64,000 nt of DNA, from NCBI RefSeq assembly GCF_030931715.1, contig NZ_CP133261.1, positions 3,698,643 to 3,762,642 on the forward strand, given 5' to 3'. How positions within the stretch are numbered: position 1 is the stretch's first letter; each line of letters opens with the position of its first letter. This DNA comes from Tissierella sp. MB52-C2 (GTDB lineage Bacteria > Bacillota > Clostridia > Tissierellales > Tissierellaceae). Under the pieces are notes generated by a model. That model saw nothing but the letters and a program-made list of their open reading frames with translations. It did not search any database and was not told where the DNA came from. The translations under genes and the position numbers were made by a program. Shown in pieces: positions 8,238 through 17,017 of this stretch.

Positions 8238-8920
8238 AAAGTATCTTTGTTTTAGGTAAACATGAATCTAAAGAAATGTTGAGAAACCCAGGAACTTTGG
8301 CCGTACTGTTTTTACCAATTTTAATGTCAAAAATGATTTTAACTACTATTAAGGTATCAGGGGCAGATTTTCTTCTTTTATCAATATGGATATTATTTGC
8401 TCAAGTCTTAATTGGAATTATGCTTACAGGTCCAACAGTTATCGAAGAACGGGAGACAAAAACTATAGATGCATTGTTATGTTCACCTTTGACATTCAGA
8501 GGTATTGTGTTGGCTAAAGGTGGCATTATATTGATTAATTCCTTAATAGTTCAAATAATAGTTGCGTTAATTAACGAAAAGTTTGCAATTCATCTTATTT
8601 CTCTACTGTTGCCTATGATTATAGGAGGAATTGTATTTGTTGAAATTGGCATGATAATCGGTTTAACTGTAAAATCTTCACAAAGTGGTTCAGCCCTATC
8701 GTCTGTAGTTATGATATCATTATTTTTAATAGTTGCTCTTTATCAGGTTCTGCCGAAATGGACATATAATTTTTTGATTTTACTCCCAAGTATTGAGGTC
8801 ACTGAAGTCATGCAGAAAATATTAGATGGTAGGGATTTAATATGTATGGAAATGTTGCTTCTAATTGTATGGATGTTTGTCTTAGGCTTTACTATTAAAA
8901 AGATTGGAGATAGATATTAA
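8234..8920 (+). CDS. ABC-2 type transporter permease
   Basis: The protein has 228 residues with about six hydrophobic segments and an ABC-2 coupling stretch, VIEERETKTIDALLCSPL, near residues 75-92. It starts at TTG at 8234, behind GGGAGGAAA, and overlaps the ATPase stop codon by 4 bp. It completes the MerR/ATPase/permease module. A strong terminator at 9014-9065 ends the unit. Confidence 0.83.
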   Translation: MKSIFVLGKHESKEMLRNPGTLAVLFLPILMSKMILTTIKVSGADFLLLSIWILFAQVLIGIMLTGPTVIEERETKTIDALLCSPLTFRGIVLAKGGIILINSLIVQIIVALINEKFAIHLISLLLPMIIGGIVFVEIGMIIGLTVKSSQSGSALSSVVMISLFLIVALYQVLPKWTYNFLILLPSIEVTEVMQKILDGRDLICMEMLLLIVWMFVLGFTIKKIGDRY

Positions 8921-9013
8921 GTATAAAAATCATAGCTCAGGGCTACCTTCTAATAGATACTCCAAAAGCTTATTGGAATTTCGTATATTGATAAATAATT
9001 ATGTCAAAAGCAA

Positions 9014-9065
9014 AAAAATGGGTTGTTTCATAACTGATTTATTAGTTATGAGACAACCCATTTTT
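9014..9065 (+). terminator. Intrinsic terminator of the MerR/ABC operon
   Basis: The 22-bp stem (9014-9035 with 9044-9065) has one G-T wobble and an 8-nt loop. It ends in five T residues. The rest of the 318-bp gap (8921-9238) holds only this hairpin and the promoter region of the next gene. Confidence 0.88.
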
Positions 9066-9201
9066 GTATTAAAAATTAATAAGAAGATAATTAAAGAAAA
9101 TATATAACAGAAGAAATTAATGATCCTTTGGAAAGTTTTATAGAGAATAAAAAGTATCTATAAATTAGCTAATAAATGCAAATACTGTTTAGGTAATACT
9201 A

Positions 9202-9217
9202 AATGATTATAATCATT
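9202..9217. promoter_or_regulatory. Palindrome over the -10 region of the YfcC operon
   Basis: The perfect 16-bp palindrome AATGATTATAATCATT contains the -10-like TATAAT at 9208-9213. A dyad on the -10 suggests a repressor site. The sequence loosely resembles Fur/PerR-family boxes. No regulator is encoded next to it. Confidence 0.4.
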
Positions 9218-9238
9218 ACTATTTAAGGAGATGAAAAT

Positions 9239-10768
9239 ATGAAGGAAGAAAGAAAAAATAAAAGGAAAAAAAGGTTTGAATTTCCTACAGCCTTTACAGT
9301 TTTATTTATAATATTAATACTTGCTGCCATATTAACCTATATAGTTCCAGCAGGGCTTTACTCAAAATTACAATATAATCCAGACCAAAATATCTTTATG
9401 GTGGAGAACCCAGAAGGGCAGCTGGCAGAGCTTCCAGCAACTCAAGAAACACTTGATAGCCTAAATATTAAAATGGATTTAAGTAAATTTACAGATGGAA
9501 GCATAAAAAAACCCATTGCTATTCCAGATACCTATAAACCTATAGAGCAATCACCACAAGGATTAATTCCAGTAATCATGTCTCCTATTCTAGGGGTTAT
9601 GGATACAGTAGATATTATGGTATTTGTATTGATTTTAGGTGGAATCATAGGTTTAGTAAACAAGACAGGAACCTTCGATGCAGGAATTGCAGCTTTATCT
9701 AAAAAGACAAAGGGTAAAGAGTTTTTATTAGTAATATTTGTAACTGCACTGATAGCTTTAGGTGGTACTACCTTTGGTTTGGCAGAAGAAACCATAGCAC
9801 TATATCCTATATTGATGCCCATATTCATAGCCAGCGGATATGATGCAATAGTTGCTATTGCAGCAATATATATGGGTTCTTCCATTGGATCTATGTATTC
9901 AACTGTAAATCCTTTTTCAGTTGTTATTGCTTCAAATGCTGCGGGAATTTCTTTTAATGAAGGCCTTACATTCCGTATTATAGCTTTAGTATTAGCAACT
10001 ATAATCACTCTTGTATATATTTACTATTATGCGAAAAGAGTTAAGAGAGATCCTAAGAACTCCATAGTTCACGAGGATATGGGGAAAATTGAAGAAAGAT
10101 TTTTAAAGAATTATGATCCTGAAAACGTTGCTCCTTTTAACTGGAGAAGAATTCTAATCTTAGTTATCTTCCTGGGAGCATTCCCTATTATGATTTGGGG
10201 AGTTTCCAGAGGAGGTTGGTGGTTCCCAGAAATGGGTGGACTATTTTTGTCTGTAGCTGTTATAATAATGTTATTGTCAGGACTTTCTGAAAAAGAATCC
10301 ATCAGCACTTTTATAGCTGGTGCAGCAGATTTAGTTGGAGTTGCACTTATAATAGGAGTTGCAAGAGCAATTAATATTGTAATGGATGATGGTATGATAT
10401 CAGATACATTGTTATACTATACATCATCTATTATTAGAAATATGAATGGTGGTATTTTTGCTGGAGTTCAGATGATACTATTTAGTTTCTTAGGATTTTT
10501 TATACCATCTTCATCAGGTCTTGCTACACTTTCAATGCCTATAATGGCACCTTTAGCAGATACTGTTGGAGTATCTAGAGATGTAGTAGTTACAGCATAT
10601 AACTGGGGTCAAGGTTTGATGGCATTTATAACTCCAACTGGATTAATTTTAGCGACTTTAGAAATGGTAGATGTGACTTATAATAAATGGCTAAAATTTA
10701 TACTTCCTCTTATGGGAATAATAGGAGTATTCTCCATAGTTATGCTTGTAATACAGACGTTATTATAA
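9239..10768 (+). CDS. YfcC/DcuC-type carboxylate or amino-acid carrier
   Basis: The protein has 509 residues and roughly 12 membrane segments. It belongs to the C4-dicarboxylate/arginine-ornithine carrier group (YfcC, DcuC, ArcD-like). A soluble insert of about 70 residues follows the first membrane segment. Conserved glycine-rich re-entrant stretches occur near residues 180-230 (GGTTFGLAEETIALYPI) and 410-440 (FFIPSSSGLATLSMPIM). AAGGAGATG precedes the ATG. It is followed by pepT and pepD, so import of an amino acid or short peptide, or exchange of product for substrate, is the likely role. Exact substrate unknown. Confidence 0.8.
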   Translation: MKEERKNKRKKRFEFPTAFTVLFIILILAAILTYIVPAGLYSKLQYNPDQNIFMVENPEGQLAELPATQETLDSLNIKMDLSKFTDGSIKKPIAIPDTYKPIEQSPQGLIPVIMSPILGVMDTVDIMVFVLILGGIIGLVNKTGTFDAGIAALSKKTKGKEFLLVIFVTALIALGGTTFGLAEETIALYPILMPIFIASGYDAIVAIAAIYMGSSIGSMYSTVNPFSVVIASNAAGISFNEGLTFRIIALVLATIITLVYIYYYAKRVKRDPKNSIVHEDMGKIEERFLKNYDPENVAPFNWRRILILVIFLGAFPIMIWGVSRGGWWFPEMGGLFLSVAVIIMLLSGLSEKESISTFIAGAADLVGVALIIGVARAINIVMDDGMISDTLLYYTSSIIRNMNGGIFAGVQMILFSFLGFFIPSSSGLATLSMPIMAPLADTVGVSRDVVVTAYNWGQGLMAFITPTGLILATLEMVDVTYNKWLKFILPLMGIIGVFSIVMLVIQTLL

Positions 10769-10795
10769 GAAAAATTATTTGAAAGGATGATTAAT

Positions 10796-12007
10796 ATGGA
10801 TAAGATTATTGAAAGATTCAAGAGCTATATTGCTATAGACACTAAGTCTGATGAAAATAGCAGTACTTGCCCTAGTACCAAAGGACAATTAGAACTAGGA
10901 GCTCTTTTAGCAAAGGAACTACAAGAACTAGGACTTGAAGATGTAAAACAAGATGAAAATGGATATATATATGCAACATTAAAATCTAATATGGACACAA
11001 AAGTACCAACCATAGGATTTATAGCTCACCTAGATACTAGTCCAGATCTAGATGGTAAATGTGAGAATCCAAAGATATTTACCTATGAAGGTGGAGATAT
11101 AAAGCTAAATGATCAATATAGCATAACAGAGAAAGAATTTCCATTTATAAAAGATTTAGTTGGAAAGGAACTTATTACAACAGATGGTACAACACTTTTA
11201 GGTGCCGATGATAAGGCTGGAATAGCTGCAATTATCGATGCTATGGAATATTTAATTAATCATCCTGAAATAAAACATGGCGATATAAAGATTGGAATTA
11301 CACCAGACGAGGAAATAGGAAGAGGAGCAGATCTTTTTGATGTAAAAGGTTTTAATGCAGATTTTGCTTATACAGTAGATGGTGGTCCTGTAGGTGAACT
11401 AGAATATGAAAATTTCAACGCAGCCAGTGTAAAAATAGAAATCCAGGGGAAAAATGTTCATCCAGGAACAGCAAAAAATATTATGATAAACTCCGCTAGA
11501 ATAGCTATGGAAATTGACAATATGTTACCAGCAAATCAAAAACCTGAATATACAGAAGGATATGAAGGATTTTATTTACTAACTGAACTTAATGGAACTG
11601 TGGATTATACTGTAGCTACTTATATTATTAGAGAACATTGCAAAGAAAAATTTGAAAAGATGAAAGAAGATTTTAGAAAGATTGTAAATTTCTTAAATGA
11701 TAAATATGGAAATATAATCAAAATAGAGATTAAAGATAGCTATTATAATATGAAGGAAAAAGTAGAACCTCATATGGAAATCATAGAATTAGCTAAAAAG
11801 TCTATGATAGATATTGGAATTGAACCAATGATTCAACCTATTAGAGGTGGAACTGACGGTGCTAGACTTTCATATATGGGTCTTCCTTGTCCTAATCTTT
11901 TTACAGGAGGATATAATTTCCATGGAAGATTTGAATTTATTCCAACTGAATCTATGAAACTAGCATCTAAACTAATTGTAAAAATTGCAGAAAACAATGG
12001 AAAGTAA
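10796..12007 (+). CDS. pepT: Tripeptide aminopeptidase (peptidase T)
   Basis: The protein has 403 residues. It is an M20 zinc peptidase that removes the N-terminal residue of tripeptides. Landmarks are FIAHLDTSPD (first zinc histidine and aspartate, residues about 76-85), TTDGTTLLGADDKAG (bridging aspartate, about 131-145), TPDEEIGRGA (catalytic glutamate pair, about 173-182) and the PepT-typical YTVDGGPVGELEYE. The ATG at 10796 is preferred over that at 10787 because AAAGG lies 9 bp before it. It lies between the YfcC carrier and pepD, giving a cytosolic peptide-degradation operon. Confidence 0.93.
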   Translation: MDKIIERFKSYIAIDTKSDENSSTCPSTKGQLELGALLAKELQELGLEDVKQDENGYIYATLKSNMDTKVPTIGFIAHLDTSPDLDGKCENPKIFTYEGGDIKLNDQYSITEKEFPFIKDLVGKELITTDGTTLLGADDKAGIAAIIDAMEYLINHPEIKHGDIKIGITPDEEIGRGADLFDVKGFNADFAYTVDGGPVGELEYENFNAASVKIEIQGKNVHPGTAKNIMINSARIAMEIDNMLPANQKPEYTEGYEGFYLLTELNGTVDYTVATYIIREHCKEKFEKMKEDFRKIVNFLNDKYGNIIKIEIKDSYYNMKEKVEPHMEIIELAKKSMIDIGIEPMIQPIRGGTDGARLSYMGLPCPNLFTGGYNFHGRFEFIPTESMKLASKLIVKIAENNGK

Positions 12008-12025
12008 ATAAAGGAAGGTGGTAAG

Positions 12026-13471
12026 GTGGGTAAGTTAGAAGGATTAAAACCAGAAAGAGTTTTTTATTACTTTGAACAATTAACACAAATACCTCGATGT
12101 TCCTATGATGAAAAAAGAGTAAGTGATTATATTAAAAGTGTAGGAGAAGGGCTAGGTCTTGAAACTATCCAAGATGATACACTAAATATAATCATAAGAA
12201 AGCCAGCTAGTCTTGGATATGAAAAGTCTTCAGGAGTTATTATACAAGGACATATGGATATGGTATGCGAAAAAGAAGATGATAGTAGCCATGACTTCAC
12301 TAAAGATCCTATTACATTGAAAGTAGAAGGAGACTATATATATGGAGATAAAACTACCTTAGGGGCAGATAATGGAATTGCCATAGCCATGGGTCTTGCC
12401 ATACTTGAAGACAATACATTGGAACACCCTGAAATAGAATTATTAGTAACTACTTCAGAAGAAGTGGAAATGGATGGAGCATTAGGGCTATCTGAGAATG
12501 TCTTAAAGGGAACTAGACTATTAAACGTAGATTCCGAAGAAGAAGGTGTATTAGTAACTGGTTCTGCTGGCGGAGAACTAATTGAAGCAAGAATTCCTAT
12601 AGAATATGAAGAAGTATCAGATTATGTGGCAGTTTATATAGAAGTAAGGGGGCTATTTGGAGGACACTCAGGCATGGAAATTCATAAACCTAGGGGAAAC
12701 TCCAATAAGATTTTAAATGATATATTAGAAGAATTAAAAGCTGATTTCCATATAAAACTAGTGTCTATTAGTGGTGGAACTAAGGATAATGCTATTCCAA
12801 GACAAACTTCAGCTACAATTGGCGTAAAGTCAGAAGAATTATCTAAATTTACAAGTAAGATAGAAGAAATAAAAGAAAAAACTATAAATAAATATAAGTC
12901 AGAAGAACCAGAAATAGATATAGTAGTCACTAAGGGAGAAGAAGTAAGAAAGGTAATAGATAACAAAGCCTTTGACGCTTTAACATCACTTCTTCATAAT
13001 ATTCCTACAGGAGTATATACAATGATTCCAGACAATAAGGAAGTAGTAGAAAGCTCTAGTAATTTAGCTATATTAAAGACAGAGGATGAACAAATTATTC
13101 TTCAGGTATCTACTAGAAGCTCTACAGAAAGTGTATTGATAACATTACGTGAAAAGATTGTAGATGAAATAAACAAAACTCATTCTAAATGTAGTATTAG
13201 TGGTAATTATCCAGAATGGGAATATAATCCTAAATCAAGGTTGAGAGATAAGGCACTTGAAGCATATAAAGGAATGTTTGGAAAAGAAATGGAATCTACA
13301 GTTATTCATGCAGGATTAGAGTGTGGAGTACTTGCTAAAAAATATCCTGATTTAGATATTATTTCTTTTGGTCCAAATATGTATGATGTTCATACTCCAA
13401 AGGAAAGACTTAGTATATCATCTACAGAGAGAACATATGAATACTTAGTTAAACTGTTGACCAAGTTATAA
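12026..13471 (+). CDS. pepD: Aminoacyl-histidine dipeptidase (peptidase D)
   Basis: The protein has 481 residues. It is a cytosolic M20 zinc dipeptidase of the PepD/carnosinase-like group, cleaving Xaa-His and other dipeptides. Motifs include IIQGHMDMVCE (zinc histidine, catalytic aspartate), TTLGADNGIA (bridging aspartate), TTSEEVEMDGA (catalytic glutamate) and HAGLECG near the C terminus. It starts at GTG, behind GGAAGGTGG. It is the last gene of the carrier/pepT/pepD unit. Histidine release by this enzyme would feed the formimino operon downstream, but that link is inference. Confidence 0.93.
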   Translation: MGKLEGLKPERVFYYFEQLTQIPRCSYDEKRVSDYIKSVGEGLGLETIQDDTLNIIIRKPASLGYEKSSGVIIQGHMDMVCEKEDDSSHDFTKDPITLKVEGDYIYGDKTTLGADNGIAIAMGLAILEDNTLEHPEIELLVTTSEEVEMDGALGLSENVLKGTRLLNVDSEEEGVLVTGSAGGELIEARIPIEYEEVSDYVAVYIEVRGLFGGHSGMEIHKPRGNSNKILNDILEELKADFHIKLVSISGGTKDNAIPRQTSATIGVKSEELSKFTSKIEEIKEKTINKYKSEEPEIDIVVTKGEEVRKVIDNKAFDALTSLLHNIPTGVYTMIPDNKEVVESSSNLAILKTEDEQIILQVSTRSSTESVLITLREKIVDEINKTHSKCSISGNYPEWEYNPKSRLRDKALEAYKGMFGKEMESTVIHAGLECGVLAKKYPDLDIISFGPNMYDVHTPKERLSISSTERTYEYLVKLLTKL

Positions 13472-13480
13472 TAACCAGTA

Positions 13481-13520
13481 AAAAGCTAGTTGGAGAATAA
13501 ATTTTCTTTAACTAGCTTTT
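13481..13520 (+). terminator. Intrinsic terminator after pepD
   Basis: An 11-bp perfect stem, AAAAGCTAGTT (13481-13491) with AACTAGCTTTT (13510-13520), has an 18-nt loop and a T-rich 3' end. Confidence 0.75.
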
Positions 13521-13586
13521 TATATAACTATGTCCTTGTGATATAATATTATATAACCAATAATGCTGTATAAAAGAGGTGTTAAT

Positions 13587-14990
13587 ATGGAAAAGGTTAA
13601 GATGTGTTTAAATTTAAGTAAGATTAAGGATATATTTAATTCCTTAAATTTAGGAGTTCATGTAGTTGATTCTAGAGGTGTAACAATTTTATATAATAAA
13701 GCTTGTGAAGAAATAGAAGGAATTGAAAGCAATTGGATTGTAGGAAAAGATATGAAAAACCTTGTAAGTGAAGGAGTTTATTCTGAATCAGTTGCTTTAG
13801 AAGTTATTGAAAAAGGAGAAGTAGTAGGAAAAACCCAGAAAGCAAATGGAAAAAATATTTTTTCTACTGGAGTTCCAATCTATGAGGATGGGCAACTTAT
13901 AAATGTAGTTGTAAGTGTTATGGATATAACAAGTATAGAGAATCTAAAGTTCCAATTAAATGAATTGAAAAGTGTAAATATAAGGATGCAAAGAGAATTG
14001 GATATATTAAATGCCAAGGATACAGAAGATAACTATATGATAGCTAAAAGTAAAGTCATAAAGGATATACAAAACTTAGCTCTTAGAATTGCAAAAGTAG
14101 ACTCTACAGTGTTGATTACAGGAGAATCAGGAGTAGGAAAGGGAGTTCTTAGTAAGTACATACATGAAAATAGTCATAGACAAAAAGGAACTTTTGTAAA
14201 GGTAGATTGTTCATCACTTCCTGAAAGTTTGATAGAATCTGAACTATTCGGCTATGTAGAAGGTGCATTTACGGGGGCTAAGAAAGAGGGAAAAATAGGA
14301 CTAATTCAATTAGCACATAAAGGAACTTTATTCTTAGATGAAATTGGAGAGTTACCACTTAATTTACAAGTAAAGCTCTTATCTGTGATTCAAGATAAAG
14401 TATTGCAAAAAGTTGGTGGTACAGAAAATGTACATGTAGATACTAGGATTATAGCTGCTACGAATAAGGACTTGCATCAGATGGTAGAGGAAGGGAAGTT
14501 TCGTAGTGACTTGTATTATAGATTGAAGGTTGTTCCAATAGATATTCCTCCCCTTAAGGAAAGGAAAGAAGATATAGTTCCATTGATTCAGTTTTTCTTG
14601 GAGAGATTAAATGAACATTATAATTACCATAAAAGAATTTCTTCAAGGGCAATGCAGTTGTTAATTAGTTATGATTGGCCTGGAAATATACGTGAATTAG
14701 AAAATGAAATTGAAAGATTAGTTGTAACATCTGAAATGGACTTAATAAGTGAAAGAGATATTTTAAGTGGAGAAATAGGAAAAATTAGAACCATGACATT
14801 AGATGAGAATAAATCTTTTAAGGAAAATATCTATCACTATGAGAAAATATTATTAGATGAATATATGTATAAAGCAGAGGATATACATGAGTTAAGTAAG
14901 AAGACTGGATTAGAGGCTAGTACCTTAAGGAAAAAGGCAAAAAGACTTGGAATTGATCTTAAATTTGGGACGGGAAAAAATTCCCGATAG
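13587..14990 (+). CDS. Sigma-54-dependent transcriptional activator with PAS domain
   Basis: The protein has 467 residues. An N-terminal PAS sensor (about residues 12-115) is followed by a short coiled linker and a sigma-54-interacting AAA+ domain: Walker A GESGVGKG (169-176), the GAFTGA sigma-54 loop (216-221) and Walker B GTLFLDEIGELP. A Fis-like helix-turn-helix ends the protein (ELSKKTGLEASTLRKKAKRL). AGAGGTG precedes the ATG at 13587. The gene has an extended -10, TGATATAAT, at 13539-13547. A sigma-54 promoter lies directly downstream, so the formimino operon is its probable target. The PAS ligand is unknown. Confidence 0.92.
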   Translation: MEKVKMCLNLSKIKDIFNSLNLGVHVVDSRGVTILYNKACEEIEGIESNWIVGKDMKNLVSEGVYSESVALEVIEKGEVVGKTQKANGKNIFSTGVPIYEDGQLINVVVSVMDITSIENLKFQLNELKSVNIRMQRELDILNAKDTEDNYMIAKSKVIKDIQNLALRIAKVDSTVLITGESGVGKGVLSKYIHENSHRQKGTFVKVDCSSLPESLIESELFGYVEGAFTGAKKEGKIGLIQLAHKGTLFLDEIGELPLNLQVKLLSVIQDKVLQKVGGTENVHVDTRIIAATNKDLHQMVEEGKFRSDLYYRLKVVPIDIPPLKERKEDIVPLIQFFLERLNEHYNYHKRISSRAMQLLISYDWPGNIRELENEIERLVVTSEMDLISERDILSGEIGKIRTMTLDENKSFKENIYHYEKILLDEYMYKAEDIHELSKKTGLEASTLRKKAKRLGIDLKFGTGKNSR

Positions 14991-15055
14991 ACAAGAAAAA
15001 ATTCCTCTTGATTTAAGTTGTGTGTTTTGAAGGTTCCTGTAGAAATACGAAGCTT

Positions 15056-15078
15056 TTAGAAGGAAAAAAATCTTCTAA
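15056..15078. repeat. Inverted repeat upstream of the sigma-54 promoter
   Basis: TTAGAAG (15056-15062) and CTTCTAA (15072-15078) flank a 9-bp spacer. The dyad lies about 200 bp before the sigma-54 promoter, a normal distance for an enhancer-binding-protein site, so it is a candidate upstream activating sequence. It could equally be a weak terminator of the activator gene. Confidence 0.35.
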
Positions 15079-15213
15079 ATAAATAGTTTAATTATATTGT
15101 AAAATATATAAGGTCTTTAGAATTAAAATATTTTTTAAATTATATAAGAAAACTTAATAAGCTGATATGTACTAGGAATGAGTAAATGACTATATTATAT
15201 CAATGTCACAGAT

Positions 15214-15266
15214 AAAACAAAACTTTTTTTAATTATTTTTTTAAAAATTAAAGAAAGTTTTGTTTT
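15214..15266. repeat. Inverted repeat abutting the sigma-54 promoter
   Basis: The perfect 13-bp arms AAAACAAAACTTT (15214-15226) and AAAGTTTTGTTTT (15254-15266) are separated by 27 bp of A/T. The right arm runs into a T tract that touches the -24 element. It may terminate transcripts of the activator gene or serve as a second activator site. Confidence 0.4.
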
Positions 15267-15268
15267 TT

Positions 15269-15284
15269 TGGCATATGTCTTGCT
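15269..15284 (+). promoter_or_regulatory. Sigma-54 (-24/-12) promoter
   Basis: TGGCATATGTCTTGCT matches the sigma-54 consensus TGGCAC-N5-TTGC(A/T), with the invariant GG and GC at correct spacing. It lies 61 bp before the start of the cyclodeaminase gene and directly after the sigma-54 activator gene. Confidence 0.85.
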
Positions 15285-15344
15285 GTATATAATGGCAGTA
15301 TGAAAAATACGAAAGTTTATATATTATACATTGGAGGTGCAGTA

Positions 15345-15986
15345 ATGTTTATTGATAAAAGTTTAAAACAATATGCATTAGATACTAAAAGTAGTGATCC
15401 TACGCCAGGTGGTGGCAGTGTATCGGCTTATGTAGGAACACTGGGATCTGCTTTAACAAGTATGGTTGGTGGATTGACATTTTCTAAGAAAAACTATGAA
15501 GAATTACCAGAGGAAGTAAGAACTAACTTAGAAGCAAATGCAAAAGAGTTAGAAGGATTATTTGAAGAGTTAGCAAATGTAGTAGATGAAGATACAAATG
15601 CTTTTGATAAAGTAATGGAAGCATTTAAAATGCCAAAGGAAACTGATGAAGAAAAGAAAGCTAGATCACAAGCTATTCAAGATGGATATAAAATTGCATT
15701 AGAAGTTCCTTTAAAATGTGCAGAAAAATGTCATAGAGTATTAGAGCTACAAGATGTATTCGCAGCATATGGTAATGTAAATGCTATAACTGATATAGGT
15801 GTAGGTGTATTATTAGCTTACTCAGGATTAGAAGGTGCATTATTAAATGTAACTATCAATCTAGGAAGTATAAAAGATGAAGAATACAGAACTACAATAT
15901 CTGCAAAAGTATCTTCATTATTAAACTCAGCAAAAGAATTAAAAGAAGCTTCATTAAAAGTAGTTTATGAAAGACTTAATGCTTAA
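15345..15986 (+). CDS. fchA: Formimidoyltetrahydrofolate cyclodeaminase
   Basis: The protein has 213 residues. This stand-alone enzyme converts 5-formimino-THF to methenyl-THF plus ammonia; in mammals it is the C-terminal half of FTCD. The family signature S-x-P-x-PGGGSVSA is present as SSDPTPGGGSVSAYVG (about residues 17-32). Mostly helical. TTGGAGGTG selects the ATG at 15345 rather than 15300. First gene of a sigma-54-driven operon with the formimidoyltransferase and a carrier. Together they harvest the formimino carbon from histidine (via formiminoglutamate) or possibly from purines (via formiminoglycine). Confidence 0.93.
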   Translation: MFIDKSLKQYALDTKSSDPTPGGGSVSAYVGTLGSALTSMVGGLTFSKKNYEELPEEVRTNLEANAKELEGLFEELANVVDEDTNAFDKVMEAFKMPKETDEEKKARSQAIQDGYKIALEVPLKCAEKCHRVLELQDVFAAYGNVNAITDIGVGVLLAYSGLEGALLNVTINLGSIKDEEYRTTISAKVSSLLNSAKELKEASLKVVYERLNA

Positions 15987-16015
15987 TAATATATAAAACT
16001 ATAGAAGGAGAGATA

Positions 16016-16942
16016 ATGATGGAAAAGAAATTTATGCTTGCAGTACCTAACTTTAGTGAAGGTAGAAGACAAGAAGTAATCGATGCTGTTGCTGGCGCAA
16101 TCAAAAACAAAGAAGGCGTTAAACTAATAGGTGTAGAACCAGAACACGATTTTAACAGAACAGTTTTAACTATCATTGGAGAACCAGCTCCATTAAAAGA
16201 AGCTTTATTAGAAATGGCTGCAAAATCATATGAATTAATAGATATGACAGTTCAAGAGGGTACTCACCCAAGAATAGGTGGACAAGATACAATTCCTCTA
16301 TTCCCATTAATGAATACAACAGTAGAAGAGTGTAAAGAATTAGCAGAAGAAATAGGAAAAGAATTATTTGAAAAACATCAAGTACCAATATTCTTTTCAG
16401 GCGAAAATGCTAGAACAGAAGATAAGAAGAGTATTTCATATATAAGAAAAGGACAATATGAAGGATTAAAAGCTTTATTAGATGATCCTAACCACCCAGA
16501 TCATGAAGCAAGACGTCCAGATTTATCAGTAGATGGTAAATTAAGTCCAGAACGTGGAGCTACTATAGTATCTGCAGATAAAGAAGGTTTAACTGCTTAT
16601 AACGTATTCTTAGCTACAGAAGATGTAAACATAGCTAAACAAATAGCAAAAGCTGTAAGAGGACCAAGTGGCGGATTCTCAACAACTAGAGCAGTTGGAA
16701 TTAAATTCCCTGAAAGAACAGGAGTAGTTGTATCTATAAATATGTTTGACTGTGCAAACACTCCACTTTATAGAGCTTATGAATTAGTAAAACTTGAAGC
16801 TCAAAAATATGGTGTAGCAGTAACAGGTTCAGAAATAGTAGGACCAGTCAAATTAGAATACTTACTAAATAACTTAAACCATTATTTAGGGTTACAAGGA
16901 TTAAAGGATGACCAAATACTAGAAACCCACTTAATGGGTTAA
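16016..16942 (+). CDS. ftcD: Glutamate formimidoyltransferase
   Basis: The protein has 308 residues. It moves the formimino group from N-formimino-L-glutamate to tetrahydrofolate. It opens with the family motif VPNFSEGRR (near residue 10) and contains HDFNRTVLTI and EGTHPRIGGQDTIPLFP, the catalytic-histidine and folate-site region. AAGGAG precedes two adjacent ATG codons (16016, 16019). Its genetic partner is the cyclodeaminase just upstream, which consumes its product. Glycine formimidoyltransferases of purine fermenters belong to the same family, so the amino-acid acceptor is inferred. Confidence 0.9.
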   Translation: MMEKKFMLAVPNFSEGRRQEVIDAVAGAIKNKEGVKLIGVEPEHDFNRTVLTIIGEPAPLKEALLEMAAKSYELIDMTVQEGTHPRIGGQDTIPLFPLMNTTVEECKELAEEIGKELFEKHQVPIFFSGENARTEDKKSISYIRKGQYEGLKALLDDPNHPDHEARRPDLSVDGKLSPERGATIVSADKEGLTAYNVFLATEDVNIAKQIAKAVRGPSGGFSTTRAVGIKFPERTGVVVSINMFDCANTPLYRAYELVKLEAQKYGVAVTGSEIVGPVKLEYLLNNLNHYLGLQGLKDDQILETHLMG

Positions 16943-16949
16943 TAAACAT

Positions 16950-16985
16950 AAGTCTGTCCATTTAAGTACTTAAATGGACAGACTT
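16950..16985. repeat. Perfect 36-nt palindrome between ftcD and the carrier gene
   Basis: Every base of 16950-16985 pairs about the centre, with outer arms AAGTCTGTCC / GGACAGACTT. No T tract follows. It would form an 18-bp RNA hairpin inside the operon, more like an mRNA stabiliser, processing site or partial attenuator than a classic terminator. Confidence 0.7.
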
Positions 16986-17017
16986 ATAAATATAAATCAA
17001 ATTACAGAAAGAAGAAG

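Noticed and set aside
8904-9107. 67-residue frame behind the second ABC-2 permease
   Set aside because: It has no ribosome binding site, overlaps the permease end, and runs straight through the 22-bp terminator stem at 9014-9065.
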